Part shown: positions 18,209 through 27,937 of the stretch, one piece after another
How the letters are laid out: each line of letters starts with the position of its first letter
Numbering within the stretch: the stretch's first letter is position 1
Origin: an uncultured SAR86 cluster bacterium
GTDB lineage: Bacteria > Pseudomonadota > Gammaproteobacteria > Magnimaribacterales > D2472
Assembly: GCA_905478015.1 (NCBI GenBank)
Contig: CAJQGY010000010.1
Span: forward strand, 1-64,000
Direction of reading: 5' to 3'
Length of the DNA: 64,000 bases
Notes under the pieces: generated by a model
What the model was told of the DNA's origin: nothing
What the model saw: the letters and a program-made list of their open reading frames with translations, nothing else
Databases searched by the model: none
Made by a program: the position numbers and the translations under genes

Positions 18209-19428
18209 TACTCGCTTTTAACTATTTTTAAAAGCTTAGACCATAATGTTTGATTGCTCTCTGCAACTAAATCAGAAGTTAATTGATTATGACCATGCTC
18301 AACAAGACCTATAGAAGTTGAGTAAATTGGGTTTTGTAAAACTCTTTCCATACCAACAAAGTTGCTAGGGACTCCCAATCTAACGCTGGTCTGAAAAATT
18401 GATTCAGCGAGCTCAACAACTCCCTCTATTTTAGAAGTTCCTCCAGTGAAGACAACTCCTGCTGGAATCTTGTCATCAAAACCATTTCTAGATATCTCAG
18501 CTTTAATTAATTCAAAAAGCTCTACGTAACGAGGTTCGATTATCTCTGCAAGAGATCTTCTGGAGAGTTCCCTTGGCGGTCTTCCTCCAACACCAGGGAC
18601 TTCTATACTCTCATCATCATTAGTAAATTCAGCAACAGAACATCCATGCTTCTGCTTTATATCTTCTGCCTGAGGTGTAGGTGTTCTTAAAGCTTGAGCA
18701 ATATCGCTTGTAACTTGATCGCCTGCAATAGGAATAACCCCAGTATGCACAATTGAACCAGCATTAAATATTGCTATATCTGTAGTTCCGCCTCCGATAT
18801 CAACTAAGCATACTCCAAGATCTTTTTCGTCGTCAGATAATATAGAATATGAGCTAGCAAGCTGTTCTAAAACAAAGCCATCTACAGATAAGCCACAATT
18901 TTTAACGCATTTTTCAATATTTCTTAATGCGCTATTTGAACAAGTTACAAGATGAACTCTTGCTTCTAATCTTACCCCTGACATCCCTAATGGTTCTTTT
19001 ATTCCGTCTTGATCATCAATAACATACTCTTGAGGCAAAACATGGAGAACTTCTTGGTCTGATGGAATTGATACAGATGATGCAGATTCAATAACCTTTT
19101 CAATATCAAAAGGTTTGACTTCTTTATCCTTAATTCCAACTATTCCTTGGGAGTTAATACTTTTTATATGACTTCCAGCCACTCCAACATATATTGATTT
19201 TATTTTATCTTCTAGTATTGATTGAGCTTGTTCTACAGCCTTCTTTATAGCATCAGTTGTAGCTTCTATATTTACAACTACACCTTTTTTTAGGCCGCTA
19301 GATGGATAAGAGCCAAGTGAAATAATTTCCAATTGATCATTTTCGTCTCTTGTGCCAACTATGCATACAACTTTTGAAGTTCCAATATCTAAGCCAACAA
19401 CAATATTTGAATTTTTTGAATTACCCAT
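18205..19428 (-). CDS. ftsA: Cell division protein FtsA
   Basis: An actin-like ATPase that tethers FtsZ to the membrane. The 407-residue protein contains the actin-fold phosphate loops VVGLDIGTSKVVCIVG and VDIGGGTTDIAIF and the C-terminal GVVFTGGTSKIEGV. The tail ends SKLLKIVKSEY, a likely short amphipathic membrane-targeting helix. In most proteobacteria ftsZ follows ftsA directly; here ftsZ is 13 kb upstream next to mraZ and the ftsA stop adjoins the rpsF promoter. Overlaps ftsQ by eight bases. Confidence 0.95.
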   Translation of the reverse strand: MGNSKNSNIVVGLDIGTSKVVCIVGTRDENDQLEIISLGSYPSSGLKKGVVVNIEATTDAIKKAVEQAQSILEDKIKSIYVGVAGSHIKSINSQGIVGIKDKEVKPFDIEKVIESASSVSIPSDQEVLHVLPQEYVIDDQDGIKEPLGMSGVRLEARVHLVTCSNSALRNIEKCVKNCGLSVDGFVLEQLASSYSILSDDEKDLGVCLVDIGGGTTDIAIFNAGSIVHTGVIPIAGDQVTSDIAQALRTPTPQAEDIKQKHGCSVAEFTNDDESIEVPGVGGRPPRELSRRSLAEIIEPRYVELFELIKAEISRNGFDDKIPAGVVFTGGTSKIEGVVELAESIFQTSVRLGVPSNFVGMERVLQNPIYSTSIGLVEHGHNQLTSDLVAESNQTLWSKLLKIVKSEY

Positions 19429-20038
19429 TCTTTAATGCCACTCCATCTTTATATCTTAAATCTATCATACTAGGTATTTTATTATTAATACTTAAATAGT
19501 TTAAGGTTTCTTTAAATAGTTTAAATTTATTATTATTTAAAGTTTTACCAAGTCTTATGTTGGTATTATCAAATTTTAATGACCAGCCTGATACATAATT
19601 ATATTGAATTAAATTTAATGTATTAAAGTTTTTAAAATTGTTATCCTGGATGAAGTTAATTATTTCCAATACATTGGAAAGGTCTTCAATTTGACCATTA
19701 ACCCTTAAGACATTCTTTTCACCTGTAGAATACTTAAATTGATCAAGATTCTCATCAACATAAAACTTATTGTTTAAAATAAAAAGGGGTTTTTTAGAAT
19801 AAATATAAATCTCAATAGTATTTAGAAAGGGAGATTTTTTTAATATGTAGTCTTCTATCCAATCTTGATTTTTCACAAGGGCAGATAGAGAGGATGTTGA
19901 TTCTAAAAATTTTGCCTCCTCTATAAATTCAAACTGTGATTTATACTTTGGTGTATTCTCAAAAGAAATTTTTATATCGAAGTCAGTTAAAGCGCTGATG
20001 CTAATAAATAATAAAAATAAGAATTTAATTTTTTGCAT
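19421..20038 (-). CDS. ftsQ: Cell division protein FtsQ (divergent, short)
   Basis: Assigned mainly from position (ddl-ftsQ-ftsA), topology and the ending. The 205-residue protein has one hydrophobic segment at residues 5-18 with almost no cytoplasmic tail, then a periplasmic part with a likely POTRA-type domain (KYKSQFEFIEEAKFL onward) and a C-terminal MIDLRYKDGVALKNG that matches the conserved DLRY-type end of FtsQ. E. coli FtsQ has 276 residues. It would bridge FtsB and FtsL. Overlaps ddl by 14 bases and ftsA by eight. Confidence 0.75.
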   Translation of the reverse strand: MQKIKFLFLLFISISALTDFDIKISFENTPKYKSQFEFIEEAKFLESTSSLSALVKNQDWIEDYILKKSPFLNTIEIYIYSKKPLFILNNKFYVDENLDQFKYSTGEKNVLRVNGQIEDLSNVLEIINFIQDNNFKNFNTLNLIQYNYVSGWSLKFDNTNIRLGKTLNNNKFKLFKETLNYLSINNKIPSMIDLRYKDGVALKNG

Positions 20039-20954
20039 TTATAATTTTTTTTACCAATTGAGAGAAAGATATATTCTTTAATTTTGCTGACATTGGAACA
20101 CAGCTATGAGATGTCATGCCCGGAGCTGTATTTATCTCTATTATAAAAAAGCGACCGTCCCCATCTTGCATAAAATCTATTCGTGCCCATCCAAAGCAAT
20201 CCAATGCGTTAAATGCTTCTAAGGCAATATTTTTAATATCTTGTAATTCAGAGTCATTAAGGCTTGATTCAGAGAGGGATGTGTTATTTGAGATATATTT
20301 TGCATCATAATCATAAAATTTATTAGTCGTATTAATCTCTATAGGTGGCAAGCACTGACCATCAAGAATTGAAACTGTAATTTCTTTTCCTGCTACTGAT
20401 TTTTCAAATACAAATTCTCTATTTGGGTTTGAGCATTTTTCTATAGCATTTTTAAAATCATTTATATTTGATATTTTAAAAATATCAATACTCGACCCAT
20501 CCTCTGAGGGTTTTATGAAAAACTCATTTCCAATTTTTGAAACCACATAATTATAAAGATTTTCTAAGCCATCTCTTAAAAATGTTTCATGTAAGTTTTT
20601 AACACTTAGCCATGTTGGAGTTGCTATATGATTAGAAGATAGTATTTCCTTGCAAAGTTTTTTATTCCAGGTATTGAAACAAGAAAATTGACCAGAGCCA
20701 GTATATTTTGTGTTATTTTTATCAAGAAATTTTTGAAGATCCCCACCTTCACCTTCATATCCATGAAGGGCTATAAAGGCAATGTCATATTCTTTTAAAC
20801 TTGGAAGTTTTTGTAAAGAAATAAAATCTAATAAATCTGATTGAATACCCTCTTCTTTAAGGCTATTTTGAACAGCAGCTCCGCTAATAAGAGAAATCTC
20901 TCTCTCAGCTGAACTTCCACCATAAATAACAACAACCTTTGTTAAATTTTCCAT
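20025..20954 (-). CDS. ddl: D-alanine--D-alanine ligase
   Basis: Joins two D-alanines for the peptidoglycan stem peptide. The ATP-grasp enzyme has 309 residues. The N-terminal VVIYGGSSAEREISLISG is the Ddl signature; other elements are ALHGYEGEGG, the ATP-binding FIKPSEDGSSIDI, and the metal/product site GWARIDFMQDGDGRFFIIEINTAPGMTSHS. It lies between murC and ftsQ as in the canonical dcw cluster, overlapping murC by 13 bases. Confidence 0.95.
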   Translation of the reverse strand: MENLTKVVVIYGGSSAEREISLISGAAVQNSLKEEGIQSDLLDFISLQKLPSLKEYDIAFIALHGYEGEGGDLQKFLDKNNTKYTGSGQFSCFNTWNKKLCKEILSSNHIATPTWLSVKNLHETFLRDGLENLYNYVVSKIGNEFFIKPSEDGSSIDIFKISNINDFKNAIEKCSNPNREFVFEKSVAGKEITVSILDGQCLPPIEINTTNKFYDYDAKYISNNTSLSESSLNDSELQDIKNIALEAFNALDCFGWARIDFMQDGDGRFFIIEINTAPGMTSHSCVPMSAKLKNISFSQLVKKIINAKN

Positions 20955-22336
20955 TCTTCTTTAATTGATTCGCATACCTTCGAGACACTTCCTGCGCCTT
21001 GTGTAACAAAAATATCAAATTTATTTGAATTTAATTCAATATATTCATTAATCTTGTCATGTGAGTTTATGTGATAACAGTTATGGTGCCCTGTTTGTTT
21101 TAATGAATAAACTAAAGATTTTGAATTAATTCCTTTTATAGGTTTTTCACTTGCAGCATATATGTCTAGCATTATTAATGTTTTTGTTTTACTTAATACA
21201 CTGACAAATTCATTGAAAAGTTGAGCTGTTCTTGAGAAGCGATGGGGTTGAAAAATAATACATACTCTTTTTGATGGAAATTCTTGTTTAATTGCATTGA
21301 TGTTTGATAGAACTTCCAATGGATGATGACCATAATCATCAATTAATAATTTATTTTCTCCATTTATAATAAGATTATGTTTTTCATAGCGCCTTCCGAC
21401 CCCAGAAAACTCTTTTAAGCCCTTTTTTACTTTTGATATTGGTAAGCCCTCTTCAATACTAACAACTGCTGCTGCAGATGCATTGTATATATTGTGCTTA
21501 CCTGGACATGGTATCTTAAATTTGTAGCTCTTATCTTTATGTTTATGAAATAAAATGAAAGATTGAAAACCATTTTTATATGCAGTCTCAAGAATTTGAA
21601 AGTCCGATGATTTAGAAAAGCCAAATGTTATTTGTTTTCTAGATATTGATTTAGATATTTTTTTTATATTTTTATCATCATTGTTTAAAACAATGTATCC
21701 AAAGAATGGTACATTTTCTAAGAAAGTTACAAATGCATTGAGGAGGTTTTCAAATTTATTGTCATAATGAACCAGATGATCATCATCAATATTTGTAACC
21801 ACTGCTGCATTGGGGTGGAGATGTGTAAATGATCCATCACTTTCATCGGCCTCAGCCATTAAATAGGTCCCACTCCCTAAATCAGAATTATTTTCAGTGC
21901 TTAAAACCTTTCCTCCAATCACATATGTTGGGCTAAGATTAGCTTCACTAAATATTTTAGCGAGCATGCTTGTGGTAGTTGTCTTCCCATGACTTCCAGC
22001 TATTGCAATACTGTCATAGCCCCTCATTATGCTGCCTAGCATTTCAGCTCTTGGAATTGTTGTAATTCCAAGCTCTTTTGCTTTCCTAACTTCAGGATTT
22101 AAGCCTTGAATTGCTGAAGAAAGTACCAATAAATCTACATCTTTTAAATTAGATTTACTATGCCCTAAATAAACTTTTGCCCCTTCATTTTTAAGTCTTT
22201 CTAGATCCGAAGAAATTGAAAGATCTGATCCTGAAATCTTATAACCTTTTTGCAGTAACACTCTTGCAATGCCTATCATTCCAGCGCCACCAATCCCGAC
22301 AAAATGAATTTTTTTTATTTTTTTAAATGCATTCAT
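20942..22336 (-). CDS. murC: UDP-N-acetylmuramate--L-alanine ligase
   Basis: Adds L-alanine to UDP-MurNAc. The 464-residue Mur ligase has the N-terminal Rossmann motif IHFVGIGGAGMIGIARVL, the ATP loop AGSHGKTTTTSML, EADESDGSF, NIDDDHLVHY and the C-terminal IFQPHRFSRT. Slightly shorter than E. coli MurC (491). Stop and start overlap with murG (four bases). First of the four ligase steps encoded in this cluster. Confidence 0.97.
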   Translation of the reverse strand: MNAFKKIKKIHFVGIGGAGMIGIARVLLQKGYKISGSDLSISSDLERLKNEGAKVYLGHSKSNLKDVDLLVLSSAIQGLNPEVRKAKELGITTIPRAEMLGSIMRGYDSIAIAGSHGKTTTTSMLAKIFSEANLSPTYVIGGKVLSTENNSDLGSGTYLMAEADESDGSFTHLHPNAAVVTNIDDDHLVHYDNKFENLLNAFVTFLENVPFFGYIVLNNDDKNIKKISKSISRKQITFGFSKSSDFQILETAYKNGFQSFILFHKHKDKSYKFKIPCPGKHNIYNASAAAVVSIEEGLPISKVKKGLKEFSGVGRRYEKHNLIINGENKLLIDDYGHHPLEVLSNINAIKQEFPSKRVCIIFQPHRFSRTAQLFNEFVSVLSKTKTLIMLDIYAASEKPIKGINSKSLVYSLKQTGHHNCYHINSHDKINEYIELNSNKFDIFVTQGAGSVSKVCESIKEEWKI

Positions 22337-23370
22337 ATATTTTCAATAATAGTATCTGCTATATGATCACTAGCTTGGAAGTGTTTATGATTATCTTGAT
22401 TTTGCCATTCTTTATAAAGCTTTTCTTCGTTAATTTTATCTAAAAGGTTTTTAAGCGCTTGGATACCATTTTTTTCTTGATGTATTAAGCCTAACTCAAT
22501 ATTCATTATATGTTTTGCATTATGAAATTGATGGTTATCTATTGCATGAGGAAGGGGTATCATTAAAGCTCCTTTAGACATCGAAGAGACTTCAGATATT
22601 GTAAGTGCGCCTGATCTGCATATTACATAATCAGACCAAGCTATCTGCTCACTTGGGTCATCAAAAAACTCTTCAACCTCATGATTTATGCCAGCTTCCT
22701 TATATAAGTTACTTACTCCATCTTTTTTTCCGATGCCACATTGATGTCGCACTTCAAATTCAAATTTATTATTTTTAAAACAAGTTGGTAAAATTGTATT
22801 TAAATAATGAGATCCTTGACTACCTCCGGTTATGTAAATCTTTATAGTATTGCTTTCAGTGGTAATGGATTTTTCTTTTGTAAAGCTATCTCTAATCGGA
22901 TTTCCATAAACTTTACTGTTTTTCAAAGGCTTGCTTAAAGGAAAGCCCAAAAAATTAATTACAGAAAATCTTGAAAGTAATTTATTTGCCGTACCCATAA
23001 TTGAATTTTGTTCTTGGGTAAATATTTTTACACCTGACATTAAAGATGCAATTCCAATTGGAATAGTTATAAATCCTCCAAATCCAATCATGGCTTTAAT
23101 TTCATTGGCTTTAATAAATCTTCTAATTTCAAAAACTTTAGAAAGTATCTTGATTATAGAAAAAAATTTATTAAGCAAGGATTGTCCCCTGACACCCTCT
23201 ATATCTATTTTTTTATATTCAAAATCTAACCCTTTAAGAGCATTTTTTTCAATTTTAGATCCATTTCCAATAAAAAAAACTTTACACCCTTTTAATTTAA
23301 GTTTTTTTCCAACCTCAATAGCTGGGTAGACATGCCCACCAGTTTTTGCTGCTGCAATAATAATATTCAT
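22333..23370 (-). CDS. murG: UDP-GlcNAc:lipid I N-acetylglucosaminyltransferase MurG
   Basis: Makes lipid II at the inner face of the membrane. The 345-residue GT-B fold enzyme has the N-terminal glycine-rich loop IIAAAKTGGHVYPAIEVGKKL, the membrane-contact region FGGFITIPIGIASLM, and the C-terminal UDP-GlcNAc site (ITGGSQGSHYLN; CRSGALTISEVSSMSKGALMIPLP; DNHQFHNA). Note GTGGH-type loop reads KTGGH. Follows ftsW with a 4-base gap. Confidence 0.95.
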   Translation of the reverse strand: MNIIIAAAKTGGHVYPAIEVGKKLKLKGCKVFFIGNGSKIEKNALKGLDFEYKKIDIEGVRGQSLLNKFFSIIKILSKVFEIRRFIKANEIKAMIGFGGFITIPIGIASLMSGVKIFTQEQNSIMGTANKLLSRFSVINFLGFPLSKPLKNSKVYGNPIRDSFTKEKSITTESNTIKIYITGGSQGSHYLNTILPTCFKNNKFEFEVRHQCGIGKKDGVSNLYKEAGINHEVEEFFDDPSEQIAWSDYVICRSGALTISEVSSMSKGALMIPLPHAIDNHQFHNAKHIMNIELGLIHQEKNGIQALKNLLDKINEEKLYKEWQNQDNHKHFQASDHIADTIIENI

Positions 23371-23374
23371 AAAG

Positions 23375-24487
23375 TTATATTAATTTATTTTCGTTATTTA
23401 TCCTAAGTACTATTGCTACTAAAGACATCATTATAATTATGCTTGTTCCTCCATAACTTATAAAAGGAAGTGTTAGTCCTTTTGTAGGAAGTAGTCCTAT
23501 ATTGACTGCAATATTAAATAAAGATTGGGAAGCAAATAGCATCATTGTTCCAAAACAGACTAAACCTTGAAATATTCTTCCTAAATTAATGCTATTTATA
23601 GCAACTTTTGTAATGCCAAAAAATAAAATTATGTATGTGGCTATTAAAATGATGCCACCTATAACACCCAACTCTTCTACCAAAATTGCAAATATAAAAT
23701 CTGTATGAGCTTCCGGTAAAAAGAAGTTTTTTTGAAAGCTATTTCCAAGCCCTAATCCAGTCCAACCCCCTTGACCAATGCTTATTAAAGAATTTGCCAG
23801 TTGATATCCACTTCCTAAAACAACCTCTGAGTCAAATGGATCCATGAAAGCCATCATTCTTGCAATACGCATTGGTGAAGTAGAGATAGCAGCAATACCC
23901 AAAAGAAGAATAAGAACTGAAAGAAGAAAAAACTGAAAAAATGATATGCCTGCATAGAATAAGATAGCAACAACTACTAAACATATGATTGCAGTAGAAC
24001 CAAGGTCTGGTTGAGACATGATCAATAAAGATATAATTGATAGAAGCGTTAAAGGCTTTAAAAAATTTCTTAGTGAATAGAGTTCAGATGATCTTCGATA
24101 ACAATATCCTGAAATATAAATTATGAGGCTGAATTTACAAATTTCTGATGGCTGGATGCCTATTGAACCAAACCTAATCCACCTTATACTTCCATTGACT
24201 GATGACCCAATATCAGGGATAAAAAGAGCAATAAGTAAAAATATACTAATTAAAATTAGCAGCCAGTCTATTTTTAAAAGAAAGCTAGATGGAATTATCA
24301 AAAATATAGACATTGATATTAAGCCTACTGAAACAAATAATAACTGGCGAGAAATATAATGAAAAGGGTCTGCAGTTTGGGCTTCTGCAATGAAGATGCT
24401 TGCAGATGAAATCATGACCAGGCCAAGTAAAACTAAAAAAATAAATGGAAAGATTATTAAGTAGTTATTTTTATCTATACTACTCAT
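23375..24487 (-). CDS. ftsW: Septal peptidoglycan polymerase FtsW (SEDS)
   Basis: A polytopic SEDS-family glycosyltransferase polymerising lipid II at the septum with FtsI. It has 370 residues and about ten membrane helices. Conserved SEDS pieces include RWIRFGSIGIQPSEICKFSL, MSQPDLGSTAII, RMMAFMDPFDSEVVLGSGYQLANSLISIGQGGWTGLGLGNS and LPEAHTDFIFAILVEELG, and the C-terminal LPTKGLTLPFISYGGTS. Overlaps the murD stop by four bases. Confidence 0.96.
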   Translation of the reverse strand: MSSIDKNNYLIIFPFIFLVLLGLVMISSASIFIAEAQTADPFHYISRQLLFVSVGLISMSIFLIIPSSFLLKIDWLLILISIFLLIALFIPDIGSSVNGSIRWIRFGSIGIQPSEICKFSLIIYISGYCYRRSSELYSLRNFLKPLTLLSIISLLIMSQPDLGSTAIICLVVVAILFYAGISFFQFFLLSVLILLLGIAAISTSPMRIARMMAFMDPFDSEVVLGSGYQLANSLISIGQGGWTGLGLGNSFQKNFFLPEAHTDFIFAILVEELGVIGGIILIATYIILFFGITKVAINSINLGRIFQGLVCFGTMMLFASQSLFNIAVNIGLLPTKGLTLPFISYGGTSIIIMMSLVAIVLRINNENKLI

Positions 24488-25515
24488 AACTTCTTTTCTT
24501 TGATTAATTGATTAAAGTGATTCCCTCTTTCCTCAAAATTTTTGTAATCTAAACCACTTGGAAAGCCGGGAGAGAAAAGGATACCTATGTCTTTGCTTAA
24601 ATCTTTAACGTAATCCAGTGTGCTCTCTAAGTCATTAAAAACTTTTGAGTTGCTGTGAATAATGCACTCCAACAAACTATCTGAATGCTTTCCAAAAATA
24701 AGAACTTGTGAGGGGCTTGAAATATGCAGCTCAGGATAATCTTCTTTCTTGGGATCACCACATATTAGTAAGATAAAGTCTTTATGATCAAAATAGGTGC
24801 TTGCTTTATTAAGAGCATATTTTAACGAATGATTATTAGTAGACTTTGAATCATTAATAATATTTTTAGAAATATGTTCATACCTATAGGGTAAATTTTT
24901 TAAATTAAACCTTTTACTTTGAACTCCTGTAATCCATGAGGAGAGAGCATATGGATTAACTTCATCGCTAAATTTCTTTGCATTTCTAATTTTTTGCTTT
25001 GCATTAAAATAATCATCAAAGCTTCCATGATAATCTAAATGATCTGGTTCAATGTTTAGGAGAACACCATAGTCAAGAGTATTGAGCTTCATTTTATCAA
25101 GCTGAAAGCTTGAAAGTTCTATGATTGTATATTCCGCTCCATTATTAATAAAATCGAGAACTGGATTTCCAATATTACCAGCTAAATTTACTTCAAAATC
25201 TTCTTCCATGATTTGAGACAAATGAAAGCATATTGTGCTTTTACCATTTGTACCTGTGATGCCAATTTTAATTGATCTATCTTCTTTAAAAAAAACATCC
25301 ATGTCTGTAAATACTTCTGAATGAGCATTAAGGTCATCAAATATTTTTCTTGGAATTCCAGGACTGCAATAAACTTGATCATAATCTTTGATGTTATATT
25401 TAAAATTATATTTTTTTAAATTTATATCGTATATATCAAAACTGATATCTTTTTTTCTTAAATATTTTTTAAAGGACTGGCCTGTCTTACCAAAACCATA
25501 AATCAAAGCTTTCAT
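24484..25515 (-). CDS. murD: UDP-MurNAc-L-Ala--D-glutamate ligase, reduced form
   Basis: Adds D-glutamate to UDP-MurNAc-L-Ala. Only 343 residues, against 438 in E. coli. The ATP loop GITGTNGKST (85-94), NIEPDHLDYHGSFDDYF, the lysine expected to be carbamylated (in NAKQKIRNAKK), INDSKSTN (220-227) and the C-terminal FSPGFPS and NFEERGNHF are all present. About 65 residues of the central domain are missing between Lys181 and Arg211 (24883-24975). The N-terminal UDP-binding domain is also compact. There is no stop or frameshift, and the start and stop fit tightly between mraY and ftsW, so I regard it as a functional minimal MurD. Confidence 0.9.
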   Translation of the reverse strand: MKALIYGFGKTGQSFKKYLRKKDISFDIYDINLKKYNFKYNIKDYDQVYCSPGIPRKIFDDLNAHSEVFTDMDVFFKEDRSIKIGITGTNGKSTICFHLSQIMEEDFEVNLAGNIGNPVLDFINNGAEYTIIELSSFQLDKMKLNTLDYGVLLNIEPDHLDYHGSFDDYFNAKQKIRNAKKFSDEVNPYALSSWITGVQSKRFNLKNLPYRYEHISKNIINDSKSTNNHSLKYALNKASTYFDHKDFILLICGDPKKEDYPELHISSPSQVLIFGKHSDSLLECIIHSNSKVFNDLESTLDYVKDLSKDIGILFSPGFPSGLDYKNFEERGNHFNQLIKEKKL

Positions 25516-25524
25516 AAGCTACGA

Positions 25525-26610
25525 CTACCTGAGCTTTAGTGTGGCCAAAGCTATAAGAATCAAGATTAAAGTTATAATCCAGAATCTCACTATAATTTTA
25601 GGTTCAGGCCAGCCCTTGAGCTCAAAATGATGGTGAATTGGTGCCATTAAAAATACTCTCTTACCTCTTGTTTTATAAGATATAACCTGAATTGCAACGC
25701 TAAGAGTTTCAAGAACAAATACTCCAGCCATAATTGCAAATACTAACTCATGTCTCAAAATAACAGCCATTATTCCCAATATTGCTCCAAGGGTTAAAGA
25801 ACCTACATCGCCCATGAAAATTTGAGCAGGATAGGTGTTGTACCATAGAAAACCAATGCCTGAGCCAATCAAAGCACCACAGAAGACTATCAATTCTCCT
25901 GATAATTCTAAGTGTGGCAAATATAAATAGTCAGCGATAATTTGGTTACCCATACCATAAGCTATTAACCCTAAAGCTCCAGCTATTAAAACCGAAGGCA
26001 ATATAGCTAGACCATCCAAACCATCTGTGAGGTTCACAGCATTAGATGACCCTATAAGAACAAAAATACCTATAAAAATAAAAACTCCACTGCTCATTGG
26101 GATTATATAGTCCTTAAAAAAAGGGACAATAAAAGATATTTCTGCAATATTCTGATGTGAGTTATATAAATATGTAACTATTGCAAAGGAGAAAACAAAT
26201 TGCATTAATATCTTTTGTTTTGAGGTTAGGCCATCTGAACTTTTATTTTTTATTTTTAAATAATCATCAAGAAAGCCAATTATTGCAAATAAAAGTGTTG
26301 TGAAGATGACCACCCATATATATCTATTACTTAGATCTGCCCATAGGAGAGTTGATATCAAAAGAGATGATATTATTAATACACCGCCCATAGTCGGAGT
26401 ACCTGTCTTTTTGTAATGTGACTTGGGGCCTTCTTTTCTTACAAACTGTTCAAATTGTATTTCCTTAATTTTATTTATAAATAACGGTCCAAGAAAAATT
26501 GTGATCAATAATGCTGTTACAGTTCCTCCCAAAGTTCTTACAGTTAAATATCTTAAAACATCAAAACCTGGATCAATGTCAGTAAGGATTGTTCCCAAAT
26601 ATTCAAACAT
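25525..26610 (-). CDS. mraY: Phospho-MurNAc-pentapeptide translocase MraY
   Basis: Transfers phospho-MurNAc-pentapeptide to undecaprenyl phosphate, forming lipid I. The 361-residue protein has about ten membrane helices. Signature motifs are KKTGTPTMGGVLI, GFLDDYLK, NAVNLTDGLDGLAI, the Mg/catalytic FMGDVGSLTLGA, and the C-terminal MAPIHHHFELKGWPEPKIIVRFWI. Overlaps murF by eight bases. Length and motifs are fully normal. Confidence 0.98.
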   Translation of the reverse strand: MFEYLGTILTDIDPGFDVLRYLTVRTLGGTVTALLITIFLGPLFINKIKEIQFEQFVRKEGPKSHYKKTGTPTMGGVLIISSLLISTLLWADLSNRYIWVVIFTTLLFAIIGFLDDYLKIKNKSSDGLTSKQKILMQFVFSFAIVTYLYNSHQNIAEISFIVPFFKDYIIPMSSGVFIFIGIFVLIGSSNAVNLTDGLDGLAILPSVLIAGALGLIAYGMGNQIIADYLYLPHLELSGELIVFCGALIGSGIGFLWYNTYPAQIFMGDVGSLTLGAILGIMAVILRHELVFAIMAGVFVLETLSVAIQVISYKTRGKRVFLMAPIHHHFELKGWPEPKIIVRFWIITLILILIALATLKLR

Positions 26611-27937
26611 CTATAAACCTTTCCATTTTCATGCCTCTTGATCCTTTTATTAAAATGACATCATTTGATTTTACATTGTTATTTATGAAATGTTTTAAAT
26701 CTGCCTCATTCTCAAAAAAATATCCTTGGTTAGAAAAGCTATCTAGAGAAAACTTAGTATATTTTCCATAACCAACAAATATATCAATGCCCTTTCTGCT
26801 TGCAAGAAAACCAACATCTTCATGAAATTTCCTAGACTTCAATCCTAGTTCTAACATATCCCCAAGGATAAGAATTTTTCTACCCTCAAAAGATGATAGA
26901 AGATCAATACTTTTTTTAACTGAATCTGGGTTGGCGTTATAACTATCATCAATAAGTATAGAATTATTAATCCACTTAATCTTATTTAATCTAGTTGTAT
27001 GTTGATCTATAAATTCAATCTTCTTCTTAAAATAGTTATTACTGTTTTTTACTAAAAAGCTTACTGCATAGCAGAATAAAATATTAGTAATATTATGTTT
27101 TCCTAAAAGATCAGTTTTTATATCAAGTTTAATATCAAACTTCTTAGATATGATTGTGAATGTGGTAGTGAGAGTGCTTGCTATTTCACTTGCATAAATA
27201 TCACAAGTGTCATCAAGGCCAACTGTAATTAGTTTAATGTCTTCTCTAATACTCTTCCAATAACTAAGATACTTTTTATTATTACCTGGCACAATGAGGT
27301 ATCCATTCTTCCGTATATTGCCTACCAACTCTGATTTAACCTTCAATACACCATCAAGGTTTTTAAGTTTTTCTAGATGCGAGTTACCTATATTGGTTAT
27401 AACACCTATATTTGGCTTCGCAATTGAACTTAAATAATCAATATCGCCCATTTTTGCAGCACCCATTTCTAAAATAATGTGCTTAGAGTATCTATCAGCA
27501 TTCATTATGCTTAATGGCATACCTATTTCATTATTAAAGTTATTTATTGTTCCAGATGCTGAGAGCAAGGTTTTTTTTAATATTTTTGTAGTAGTCGTCT
27601 TGCCATTACTCCCAGTTATTCCTATTATATTTCCATCAAATTCCTTTAATATTTTTTTTGAAATTTCCTTTAAAGCCAAAATACTATCAGGAACATAAAA
27701 AATATTTTTATGAATGTCTGTATCATCTTTACGGTCTGTAATAATAATGCTTGCTCCTCTTTCCAATGCATCATTTTTAAAATCATTACCATCAAAATTA
27801 TTTCCTCTAATGCAAATAAATAAAGATGAATCGATAATATTCCTAGAATCAATTGATATCTCTTTAATATCTCTTGATATAGGTATATTTATATTTAGAT
27901 AGTGTGCTAGCTCCTCTGAATTAGATATAAATTTCAT
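26603..27937 (-). CDS. murF: UDP-MurNAc-tripeptide--D-Ala-D-Ala ligase
   Basis: Adds the D-Ala-D-Ala dipeptide made by Ddl. The 444-residue Mur ligase has the N-terminal substrate domain DSRNIIDSSLFICIRGNNFDGNDF, the ATP loop GITGSNGKTTTTK, NIGNSHLEKL, and the C-terminal NSILIDDSYNANPDSVKKSI and LILGDMLELG. It overlaps the murE end by 17 bases and mraY by eight, as usual in dcw clusters. Confidence 0.96.
   Translation of the reverse strand: MKFISNSEELAHYLNINIPISRDIKEISIDSRNIIDSSLFICIRGNNFDGNDFKNDALERGASIIITDRKDDTDIHKNIFYVPDSILALKEISKKILKEFDGNIIGITGSNGKTTTTKILKKTLLSASGTINNFNNEIGMPLSIMNADRYSKHIILEMGAAKMGDIDYLSSIAKPNIGVITNIGNSHLEKLKNLDGVLKVKSELVGNIRKNGYLIVPGNNKKYLSYWKSIREDIKLITVGLDDTCDIYASEIASTLTTTFTIISKKFDIKLDIKTDLLGKHNITNILFCYAVSFLVKNSNNYFKKKIEFIDQHTTRLNKIKWINNSILIDDSYNANPDSVKKSIDLLSSFEGRKILILGDMLELGLKSRKFHEDVGFLASRKGIDIFVGYGKYTKFSLDSFSNQGYFFENEADLKHFINNNVKSNDVILIKGSRGMKMERFIDV

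Noticed and set aside
24484-25515. murD considered as a pseudogene because of its length
   Set aside because: The frame is intact, motifs on both sides of the gap are conserved, and it overlaps neighbours as a working operon gene does.
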